Shown one piece after another: positions 1 through 9,122 of a stretch of DNA of 64,000 nt (within the stretch, counting starts at the first letter, position 1; the number at the start of each line of letters is the position of its first letter). The translations under genes and the position numbers were made by a program. The notes below the pieces were generated by a model. That model had not been told where the DNA came from. It saw nothing but the letters and a program-made list of their open reading frames with translations, and made no database searches. The DNA comes from Venturia oleaginea (lineage: Eukaryota > Ascomycota > Dothideomycetes > Venturiales > Venturiaceae). The stretch covers positions 1,488,001-1,552,000 of the forward strand of contig JABMLP010000002.1 in assembly GCA_013176395.1 (NCBI GenBank), given 5' to 3'.

Positions 1-265
1 CTCTCCGAAAAGATCCCATGCTCCAAGATATATCCCTGCACACCCTCTATGCTCTCCTGAAGATCCATATCAATCGGCGTATCGAATACGTCTTTCTTTA
101 GAGTTTCGACGTGTGCTTTTATGTCGTTGGGGCGGAATCGGAGGCCTGGGATTAATTCCATGTCCTGTTTTTAATGTAAGTGTTGGCTATGGAATAAGTG
201 TTGAGGGGATCTTACGTCGTCTCAATCTTCCATGCATTTATCTAGTAAATCCTGAGCACCTTTGC

Positions 266-1276
266 TCACAATTGGATCATCTCCCATGGAAACGAGGCAA
301 TTACGAGGCACGCCTGGTTGAAGTGTTCCTTGGCGATCATACACCGGAGCACAGCGTTCCGATAACTACCTCTCACAACCTCAGGTTCAGCGGATGCAAC
401 GGCAGACCTTGGGATCTTGCGAGCCTCAGCTCCAGCATCGTTGGAACCGCTGAATCGATTCCTGAAGGGATAGCGATACGTCTTTGCGCCGTCAAGCACT
501 TTTTTCCCGGGTTGGTCAATAGACTCATTCACAACCTTCTCGATCCTCATCTGGAATTTGTCGAATTCAGCGCGGAAGAATCGGGTGAGACGAGGCATGT
601 ATTTCCTCGGGATGGGATGCCCAGTAACGAGCATACTCGATGCGCCAGTTGAACGAGTGTTTTCGAAAGCGTCCTTCGTACCACGCCTTCAGGAATAGGC
701 GTTCGGGTTCGGTGCGTGGGCACTTGTGAAGGATGAAGGTAATGACAGGAATCTAGAGAGCGGCACGGGTCTCGGCAAAGATGTCATGAATACTATAGTC
801 TTTGTCCATGTTGCCAAAGAAAACGATGAATTGGCATATTTCAGACACGCTCTTTTTTGCGGAGAAATCCGATGCGGCCAGTGTTCAGAAGTTCTTGACC
901 AAGACTTCTTTCGTAATACCCAATTCTGGAGGGTAGATGGCCGGTTCCGTGAATTCGAGGTACTTCTCTTCTCTAAAAGCGCGTTAATATCTCTATTCTC
1001 TTGAATACCTAGCGATGCTTACAATTCTGCTGCGCCCTGAGCTCGTAACTATGTTGCCAACAGATGCGATGCCACGGGGTTGCCAAAAACTCCCGGACCT
1101 GATGAGGCTTCCTTTTGCTTCTTCGTGGTCGCAGCCTCATCGCCGGAGGAATTATTGGCCTTGCACTTGCCGGCGCCGGGTCCGAGGGTCAGGTTGTTCG
1201 TGTGCACATGCTGCGGGACTCGCACAGGGCCTGGGAGGCTGTATCCACCACTCCTTGGTGGGCGACGTGGGATCAT
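266..1276 (-). pseudogene. Decayed member of local paralogous family (copy A)
   Basis: I do not recognise the product. On the minus strand a start-proximal segment (about 1276-1090) carries a basic/acidic patch, GKCKANNSSGDEAATTKKQK, ending in GPG. This matches the first exon of the 28.6-30.5 kb gene (KVKRKANDSSDDEAA...KKLK..GPG). Further on (about 710-590) a Trp/Phe-rich stretch, LFLKAWYEGRF..HSFNW, matches YLCHAYLEFRF..HEFDW of that same gene. It then continues in another frame as an open 122-codon segment (634-266). The homologous pieces lie in different frames and no intron pair I could find joins them, so I read this as a pseudogene. A gene with unrecognised introns is the alternative. 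Confidence 0.45.
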
Positions 1277-2480
1277 GGTGGTGGTGAGTGGTGAGTAAAC
1301 GGCAAAGAGAGGGAGAGGGAGCTGTTCAGGTGGTTGAGGAAAAGTGCTTGCTGTCGATGGCCGGAGTGTGGTGAGTTGCGAAAGCAGAAGAGAGGTGGAG
1401 GGAATTGGAAAACTCGAGGGAATAGGTGCTGTATGATTTTACCAAGATATCTCAAGTCAGTGCGCATTTTTCACATATCATTCACATGTTGTGTTAAGTG
1501 GTTTCTGAAAGTCGCCAATGGGGAATAGCCATTGACTCCTTGCCCTCAACAACAACGTAAGCCAAATACCTAGCCCCTACTCGGAGCCCCCAACGCGAAG
1601 AGAAGTTGAGAACTTCGCCTTCGAGATTGCTGAGATTCTTTGTGACAGTCCAGATCTCAGTAGAAAAGCAGAAACGTGGATGTCGCAAGGACGTATGAGA
1701 GCATGAAATGGATGACTCCCTTATTCCGAAGCCACTGATACTACTTTTGCGAAATCCGAAAGAAGACGTGAGGGCATTTACTTGATGGCGTTGAAGTCTT
1801 ACAAGACGATGTCTATCCTGTTTGTCTGAGAGAGGCTTTGGTATTTCATGCCAGTCGAGATTCCGAACTTGCCAGAGAGCAGCCGTAACCAAATCGGCGA
1901 CATCAGTGCCTGCCGGTTTCCTTTCTTGGTCTGATGATATCTTAACAAATTTGAACTGAAATGGCATTTTGAATGTGGTGGATTATCCCGAAGAGTAGAA
2001 GTATGGCTGAATGAAGCGTATCTGAGCCCGGGACGATATAAGGCATGCAACATCGCTCCGTCCCAACGAGCAGCAGAAAGAACCGTGGAACGATGGATCT
2101 TGTTGCATAAAGGTGGACACGAGGTTTACCAGCCTTTCTTTCCAAAGGCAGAAAATTCGATGCCAGCCCTCCGAAATTGTGAAGGCTAGTTTGAATTCCT
2201 AGTCCTGCTGAAGCCACGTGGCGGGCTGCTGGTGCTGTGCATTCGAACACCAGCAATGATGGAAAAAAATGGTATCGAAGGACAAAAACCAGAACTGGAC
2301 TCGCGGACGTCTCCGCAATCCCTTTGCTGGGCCTTGAAGTAGGAACAACATTACGTTTACGATTAGAGCAGGCCCTGAACTACAAGTGCCATCATTGGCG
2401 TAATTTCAGTCGGTCCCGGCCATCATTTCGAATGGAACGACCAATGCGAGATCGTTAGGGAATTGGACGAGGATAAGGAC
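1277..2480. other. No recognisable gene
   Basis: Several overlapping open frames exist on the minus strand (longest about 157 codons, 1967-1494), but none has recognisable domains, a convincing splice pattern or similarity to other parts of the window. I see no repeats here. Confidence 0.4.
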
Positions 2481-3125
2481 ATGACACCATATGCCGGAAA
2501 GGTCGTCGCCCCCAGAAAGGTTCAGCTCGTCACAGTGGATAGCGAGGACGGATCGGACTTCGTCCACAGGAGAACGCGCTGGACAAACGTCCTTTCTACG
2601 ATCAAGAGCAGAGGTACCAAGACCTACGCAGACGAGGACGACGAAGAAGCCGAAGAGGAGGATAATCCCGAAACTCTCACGGAAGCCGACGCCTTGATAG
2701 CCGAAGCCGATAACATCCTCGGCCGTAAGCCACCCGCGAAAGCAAAAGCTGCTGCTAAGCCGTCCACTAACACAATGCTCGCTGCCACCAAGACTTCTGC
2801 TGCTAAGACTGCCGCCGCTACGAAGGCCGCCGCAAAAAACGCTGCCACTGCTAAAGGACCACCGCCAAATCCCGCTGCTAAGTTCAAGGCCGCCATTCCT
2901 AAGCCCGCAGTTCCCGGCTCTCGCGTGTCAGCCCGTATCAAGAGAGCCTCCCAGACCACAGGCAACGGTAATTCCGATCCCGAAGACGACGATAAGAAGA
3001 AGGCCGAGCCTGAACAGGAGGACGAAGACCAAGAAGATGAGCACGTTCCGTCAAGCCAACCTCGTCCGACTCCAGCTACGCCAAAGAAGGCAAACCATTT
3101 GTATAGCCAAATTCGAGTGATGTGA
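2481..3125 (+). CDS. Acidic/Lys-Ala-rich low-complexity protein, unknown function
   Basis: An open frame of 214 codons from the ATG at 2481. The frame is open slightly further upstream, but only with a TTG. After an N-terminal basic patch (TPYAGKVVAPRKVQ) come an acidic block (DEDDEEAEEEDN) and a helical stretch (LTEADALIAEADNILG). A long Ala/Lys/Pro repeat-like region and a second acidic block (DPEDDDKKKAEPEQ) end in TPKKANHLYSQIRVM. The alternation of lysine/alanine and glutamate/aspartate tracts resembles disordered nuclear or chromatin-associated proteins, but no domain can be named. It may have an upstream exon that I cannot place. Codon use is regular and there is no internal stop, so it is probably a real gene. 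Confidence 0.55.
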   Translation: MTPYAGKVVAPRKVQLVTVDSEDGSDFVHRRTRWTNVLSTIKSRGTKTYADEDDEEAEEEDNPETLTEADALIAEADNILGRKPPAKAKAAAKPSTNTMLAATKTSAAKTAAATKAAAKNAATAKGPPPNPAAKFKAAIPKPAVPGSRVSARIKRASQTTGNGNSDPEDDDKKKAEPEQEDEDQEDEHVPSSQPRPTPATPKKANHLYSQIRVM

Positions 3126-4836
3126 TCAATATCACTCAACCCCACAGCCTACACCCCATTGAAATAATTTTCGGCCAATTTCCATTATAACTCAAAGAAC
3201 ACTGCCATTCTACCCAGCAAACAATTTAAGAAACCGAGACGTCATTGTTTGACCAGTTTATATGCGTCCAAGCTCTTTGCATCCAACCCTCTGCGTCCCA
3301 GGTTTTCTTTATCACATGTCTTTGTTCACACACCCAAGGGGCCTCGCAAAGCAAATTGAACAGCTCCCGAGTCTCGGATTTCCGGGTCAGCGCAGTCCAG
3401 ATCTTCACTCATATGAAGTTACGAAGGACGAATCGTAGCCAAGATAGCTGAAGTTTACCACAGGTGAAAAGTTCAGGTCATCTTTATGTGCTCGCATGGA
3501 ACAACGAAAGATCAAGCAGGAACATCCCCAAGAAGTTGCCTTTCAACCATACTTTCGCATCGCTCGAATTTTTCGTGGTGGGCCATACCAGAATTCACGA
3601 AGATACCCTGGGTAACAATAGAAGATCTGCAGCAATGCTGTCAAGGTTAAGTAACGTATGCAATGATACTAGAGCAGGTCAGTTAAGAATGTCACCTGAG
3701 CTCGCCCATTTACGTTGAAGCAGTGCCCACTACCACAAATACAAGTTCGGGGAGACTGCTTCTCTGCAACATATACCCCAATGGCAATTTGAATAGGGAA
3801 AAGGCCATCCATTCCAGAATCAGATCTCGAAGCTTTGTAGGATCATGTCGATATCAAAAAGAAAATAGTACTAACAAACTGAACACCGTACTTCTGCGCT
3901 TCTAAATTTCCACGAAGGCTCAACTGAGGATGTTAAAAGCGTGGCTGATGAAGCGAAGTGAGGCTGCATTGCTTCGAAGGTCATTAGAATGGCCAATATG
4001 CCTCCTAGAGGCAATCCGCCTAGATGACCGACAACAACCGAGATGTATGGACAAAAATCCAGAGACGATTTGGGACATCATGAAAGAGTACTGAATGCAT
4101 CTAGTGAGCACTTTGATGAGTATAGATATATTGTGATGGGAGAAAGTGGTTGAGCAAGTTCAGACGAGGTCGATTTTGGCTTTCATCTGGACCCACCCGC
4201 CGGGTGTCGGTATCCAAGCCTTTCGGTTAAATCTCGGGACATATCCCTGTATCATCCCTAACCTTCGTCTTTCTCTCCCTCCCTCCACTCACACCACGTC
4301 ATTCACAATTCCCAATCCTCTACCAGTACACAAGTCCCGATCAATTCTAGGCAGTAATAAATACCTATCATAGAAATGTAGAAGCGATGCTGAGTAAATA
4401 GGCAGTCTGATGTCTCCTGGGAAGAAAATGGGACACTTTTCGGTTCCCGAAGCGATACGTTAGAATAAGAGCTTGGGACTAGAACATTCTGATAAGGATG
4501 CTGAAGATGAAATCAAATCCGGGTTGGGATTCTGAAAGCAGCGGAAAGCCTCGACTCCACTAATTCTCCAACGGCTGGACCAAGGCCGGCGTCACAGCTC
4601 CAAGAATTTCAGTCCGGATCAGTCTGCGGGATTCAAAAGGTCACTCTCATGGCCAAGGAAACGCATTAGTCCTAAAAGATTTGCATTTTTCGAGTACAAA
4701 CTTGCCCAAAACCACGATAACCGCTACCAGATCCGTAAAATTTTGAAATCCTTCGAAATAATCGCAATTCCCGTTGGATCCCTGTACACCCTGCCCTTCA
4801 ACTCTCCTTTTCCTCGAGCTGCGCATGCGACCTGCG
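3126..4836. other. No recognisable gene
   Basis: Only short open frames without recognisable content on either strand. Composition is near average, and no tandem or inverted repeat stands out. Confidence 0.4.
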
Positions 4837-5912
4837 TTAATTCTTGAGATTTGTCCCTGGAACTGAATTCTCCTTGTCCTCTGTGGGGCATTCGCGAATA
4901 ACTCTCCTCCCATTTCTACGATCCTCATCTACAAAAGTTGGATTTCTTGACTTGGCTCCCTGGCCATTGTTGCCGTAGGGTCTACCACTCAAATAACCAT
5001 AAGATTTGCTGTCGCCGGGATTGCCACTCATGGATCCGCGATATAATTGGCCGCTGTAGGCCTGGCCACAAGACTGAGCGTTGCCATTGTACTGTGGGCC
5101 TTGTGACTGGTCATTTCCGTAAAACTGACGGCCACTGAGTTGGCCTCCGCCGTATGAATGGAAACTGCTGTTGCCACCGTAGGCTTGGTTGTTTGATGCG
5201 CTCCTTACACTTCTTCGAGGCTGAGAAGGATTTGGGATTGCCGATGGCCACTTCCTAAAAGCGCCCGGTCTGTATTTTACTGGCTCAGTGCTTGGCACGG
5301 TCAGAAACCGAGGCCGTCCAACACACCTGATGAAACCGCTGTGTGTCGGGTTTCATCGCCGGAAACTGCGCCATCTGCGAGGGACTCCGCGGCTGGTCCA
5401 AAACAATTCGCGCGGGGATCGATTGCCCGATCTTCCTTGATCGCTTGTTCGACAAAACCAAATGCACCTGTATCGTATGCTGTCGGGTTCTCGCCCACAT
5501 TTGCTAGAGGCTTGACGACTGGCCTAAGCATTTTACTATCGGAAGGGTTTGCAACTCACTCTTGATAGAGGCTGTATAACCCCGCGATGTTCTCTACGTT
5601 GTCGACTTGAATGCCATTCTGATGCCAACAGTCAAAGAGAGCGACAGGAAGTTTCATGGACACCCTCTGTGGCTTATCTCCAAGGAAATTCGTGCCCTTG
5701 ATCCAATGGCTAAATGTTTATCCACTTTTCTGCCACTGCTCTAGGAGAGTGGGAGGTATTCTCATCATGTTTTCCTCTAACGGGGTATCCTCCACTTTTG
5801 GCAAGTCTTCCATCCACTCGAAGAATGCATTGTACATATCCTTTTCTCCTGGGCGATGGCCATGGTATGTTTCCGTGTGTTTATCATCCACATTGCGCGA
5901 ATATAAAATCAC
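4837..5912 (-). pseudogene. Broken gene with Gly/Tyr/Asn/Gln-rich C-terminus
   Basis: The minus strand gives coding-like pieces in series. The first, 5912-5721, contains EKDMYNAFFEWMEDLPKVED. After an in-frame TAA (5720-5718) the same frame continues to a TGA at 5556 (KGTNFLGDKPQRVS, LPVALFDCWHQNGIQ). Then comes 5531-5304 in another frame (LANVGENPTAYDTGAFGF). The last piece, 5298-4837, is dominated by Gly, Tyr, Asn, Gln and Ser (YGGNSSFHSYGGGQLSG, YGNDQSQGPQYNGN) and ends in a charged tail. Obvious GT...AG joins between the pieces would be only about 36 nt and out of phase, so the locus is probably inactivated. The last piece alone could still be expressed. Product unknown; the C-terminus resembles prion-like or RNA-binding low-complexity regions. 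Confidence 0.4.
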
Positions 5913-6015
5913 ATGTGGTACTCTGTCTTTTGGTGAAGAATACCACTTGAAAAAATCTCAATCGTTTCAGCCTTCATGATTTCTCTGTTATTCATGAGTT
6001 CCTAGCTTCGACCTC

Positions 6016-7208
6016 ATGGCAGAAACTTTACACAGCTTAGTGGATCAATTTCCATATATTTCAATCCCGCCTAGAAGCATCAAGAACTTTCTCAAGCAAA
6101 TTCTTCTTGCGCTTGACCATGCTCAGAATGCTGGTGTGGTAAACTCTGGTTGGTTATGCCGCTCGCCCTCTTTTCCAATTGACTTACTGACCATCACCAG
6201 ATATCAAGTCTGACAATATCATGAACCGTTTACCTGACCAGAATGCCGTTAGTGAGAAATACTCCATGGTACCTCCCGACGCATCCGACTCCAACTGCCC
6301 GGAAAACAACAATGACGTTATACTCCGTGAGCGGAAAAGGTACGACATCGACTGCGAGTACATGCAAGAATACAACACCTGGGAATTCCCCAGCCGAAAC
6401 CTGAGAGAAGTCTATCTGAGTCCATTTCCTACCGAAAACGAATTCCAGGCCCTGGATGTCGCGCTTTGTGACTGGGTTCTTGCCCGCTTCACCGACAAGC
6501 AACATATCGACGCAGTTGCACCCCTCAAGTTCAAATCCCCCGAGATGGTGATTGGCACCCCCTGGGACGAAAAGACAGACATTTGGACACTTGGAACTCA
6601 ACTGGTCCTTTTGATGGCCGGTCATGACACCTTTTTGGCCGAAGACGATAACGAATGTTACAGCGAGTTGCAGCATCTTTTCGAAATGGAGCTGAGTATC
6701 GGGATTCTCCTCAGGTCCCTTTTGAATCGTGGTCACACAGGATTTGACAACGCCCATTTCGGGTATGGAGGCCGGGTGCGGATCTAAGAAGACCTCGCCG
6801 AGCTCCCAGCATTGGAGAAATGGTTTGAGACATTTGATGACGAGAACGATAAGGAAGATTTTATGCTATGCTGAGATGTATGATGCGAATCGATCCGGAG
6901 GAGCGACGTAGTGCTGCAGTTTGCTGATGGAACCTTGGCTACAAGATGTTGTCCTCGAGCATGAGATCAGAAAGCCACTGTATCCAGCAGCAACTATCCG
7001 GAAGAAAGTTGATTTAGTCATTAATGCAGACTCTGCGCGGGACTCGGACTCTGAAAACGATTTGGATTTTATACGGGATTCGGATTCGGTATGCGATCTG
7101 GACTTGGAAAAGAAGCCTCGGATACAGGCTCTGAATGTTCCAAGTCTTCCCAGCTTAAGAAGATGGGTGCAAATTCGGTTGAACCTTCGATACACCTCGA
7201 AACAGTGA
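6016..7208 (+). pseudogene. SRPK-like protein kinase, degraded
   Basis: The C-lobe of a fungal SR-protein-kinase-type Ser/Thr kinase is recognisable. A helix precedes the catalytic loop (FLKQILLALDHAQNAGVV), which, after removal of a 52-nt intron (6149-6200), reads VNSDIKSDNI. The usual HTD is NSD here, so the conserved His is lost. LCDWVLARFTD stands where DFG/DWG is expected, followed by LKFKSPEMVIG..WDEKTDIWTLG. The frame ends at TAA 6785-6787, yet the same frame goes on with LPALEKWFETFDDENDKEDF. The homology then moves to a second frame near 6862 (MLRCMMRIDPEERRSAA) and a third near 6920 (LLMEPWLQDV). One stop, two frameshifts, a lost catalytic His and no recognised ATP-binding lobe upstream all indicate a pseudogene. 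Confidence 0.75.
6149..6200 (+). other. Intron in the kinase relic
   Basis: GT at 6149 and AG at 6200, with a TTACTGAC branch-point-like motif before the acceptor. Removing the 52 nt restores the catalytic-loop context, so at least this splice signal pair has survived. Confidence 0.65.
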
Positions 7209-7799
7209 AAATGGTCAAGCCTTCAACACCCCGCGAAGTGGAGAAAACGACCCCAGAGACAGATTTGCCATTAATCGGAGTAGCTGTGCTGCTGGCGTGT
7301 CCCATGGAAAGCCTCATTGTGACAGGCCTTGGTATGGGCGTATACACTTTTTTCAAGACCTTGAAGAATGTCTGAAATCTCTGTTGTAACTGATTGAACG
7401 CGGTGAGGAATTCCTCAACAAACGCCCCCACAGTTAAGCCTGCAACCTTCTCTATAAGTATTTTGGCCTCCGAATTATTGCCATATCGTTTCATAGCCTT
7501 TTTGGGGGTCTAATAGTATATGTTCGGATGTTGCAATAGGAGTTGGGAAAGAATTGAAAATGCAGATATATATAATCATCACACCTACATCTGCAAGATT
7601 GAACTCCACTACTGGAAGATAGCTAGACAATTACAAACTGTTTGTTTCACCTAGTGTCTAGCTTGATTATGACCTATCATCATCTGCCACACAACAAACA
7701 AGGAAATAATGAGGTCTTTATCGTCACTTAGCCATCATTTATGTCTGACCGGAGAGTGCCCACAAATTCCAATTCACGCCCTTCCCGAATTATCGAAGC
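7209..7799. other. No recognisable gene
   Basis: Short frames only. The part around 7500-7700 is AT-rich and looks non-coding. Confidence 0.35.
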
Positions 7800-8231
7800 T
7801 CACCACCTCCATCCCATCTCTTCCAGACTCAAGCCCCACTCTAAAACGCCTTTACAATTCCGCAAATAGTCCCCAGTCGCAGCCACAACCAAAACCACCA
7901 CACCGGCAATCAGAAGTGGACGAAGTACCCAAGCTCGGATAATCTTATTTCGCATTACCGAAGTTATGGGAAGCAAAACGTTCGGCTGCATCGGAGGACC
8001 CACGGGAGGCGCAACAATCAGCTGCATTGGGATCGCTCCTACGTTTCCGTCCAGGGTAGTGGAGAGGGAGTTGGCGATGGGTAGGATCGAATTGGCATCG
8101 CTACGGGGCCGAGAGCTTGTTGAAGACGAAGAGGAGCGGGAGGGAGTCATGTGGCTTCTTCTTTGTCGCATATTAGCCAGAGAAACTGTGAGGCGCATGA
8201 GTTGTATTGAAAAGTACGTACGTTTTTGCAT
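7800..8231 (-). CDS. Small single-pass membrane protein candidate
   Basis: An open frame on the minus strand of up to 143 codons. It has a Ser/Arg-rich N-terminal part (SRSSSSSTSSRPRS) and a middle rich in Pro/Val/Met (IVAPPVGPPMQPNVLLP). A strong hydrophobic helix follows (LLIAGVVVLVVAATG), flanked by arginines, then a short Trp-containing tail. One ATG is at 8172 (MRQRRSHMTPS). The earlier ATG at 8231 lies inside the exon-intron array described separately, which runs directly into this frame and could be its 5' leader. No family recognised. It could be a small membrane or secreted protein, or not coding at all. Confidence 0.4.
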   Translation of the reverse strand: MQKRTYFSIQLMRLTVSLANMRQRRSHMTPSRSSSSSTSSRPRSDANSILPIANSLSTTLDGNVGAIPMQLIVAPPVGPPMQPNVLLPITSVMRNKIIRAWVLRPLLIAGVVVLVVAATGDYLRNCKGVLEWGLSLEEMGWRW

Positions 8232-8793
8232 GTTTGCGATGATGTTGGTTTGGATGGAGCTACGAGTTTGTTAGTATTGGGAAAGGGTAGCGATGGAACT
8301 GTGAAGGGAGGATACGTACTTGATTGAGTATGCGCGGCGGTATCGAGCGATTGCTGCAACTGTTTTGTTAGTACTGGAATCGTATGGTTGTGTGGAGGGC
8401 ATATGAGGATATGTACTTGACTGGTCATACGCAGCGATATCGTGCGATTAATGCTACGCGTCCATTAGTTCTAGGATCGTTTCGCAATGTCACAGTCACT
8501 GACGAGCGCATACTTAATTGAATGAGGTTGATGATGCCGTCGGAAGGTGGCTACAGGTTTATCAGTACTGGAATTGCATCGCGGTTGCAAAGCAATTGAA
8601 CAGTATACAACCGATCAATGATTCGTGTGAAGCTACAGATTTATCAGTACTGGAAAACATCGCGATGCCGCGGGAATTAAAGTGTGCTTACTTGTGTGAT
8701 AGCCCGCGGTGATGTAGTGCTATTAACGCTGCATGACTGTGAGTACTAGGGTCGACTATCCATAGCTAATAGTGTCGTAATGTCTTACTCACT
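8222..8793 (-). repeat. Tandem array of micro-exon + intron units
   Basis: Read on the minus strand, six successive segments are each bounded by splice-like signals: 8728-8692, 8632-8596, 8550-8514, 8453-8417 (37 nt each), 8353-8320 (34 nt) and 8259-8222 (38 nt). Five end in CAA. They are separated by 45-63-nt spacers beginning GTGAGT, GTAAGC, GTATGC, GTACAT and GTACGT. In the spacer after 8596 the expected GT is TT. Spacers end in CAG or TAG, mostly after an AGTACTAAC/AGTACTGAT-type branch point. A preceding donor lies at 8792 and a further donor at 8221. Units of about 97 nt are visibly related; the segments at 8453 and 8353 align with a single 3-nt gap. TATA-like CATAAATAGG lies upstream (9016-9007, minus strand). 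This is not a CRISPR array, because the units are degenerate and carry splice signals. Confidence 0.75.
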
Positions 8794-9122
8794 TGATGTA
8801 ATGGATAGAGTCTTCGGAACCTGGACGTCGAGATTGTTTCCTGTTGAAGGTGTGGTTGTTCGCTGTGCTGTGCAGAAGTTGCTATTTGTTAGCGATTAGC
8901 ATCAAACTCCTCCAAACAAGAAGTGAACTCAGAACCGAGATCAAAATCTCTAAGCAACTAGCTAAATTTCTCATCATTATCTCTAAGCCCTACTTAAATA
9001 TCTGAACCTATTTATGCCACGACCAAGCACTCTCAAGGTGCCAAATCGGTATGTCCGCCCATTAGGTATCGTAATTTACAAAATCCTAGTCCCTTTTTCT
9101 TCCGCTGCCTCTCCTCATCTCC

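Noticed and set aside
8222..8793. CRISPR-like array
   Set aside because: Units are degenerate and both unit parts diverge. The constant words are GT/AG and branch-point signals, and the genome is eukaryotic.
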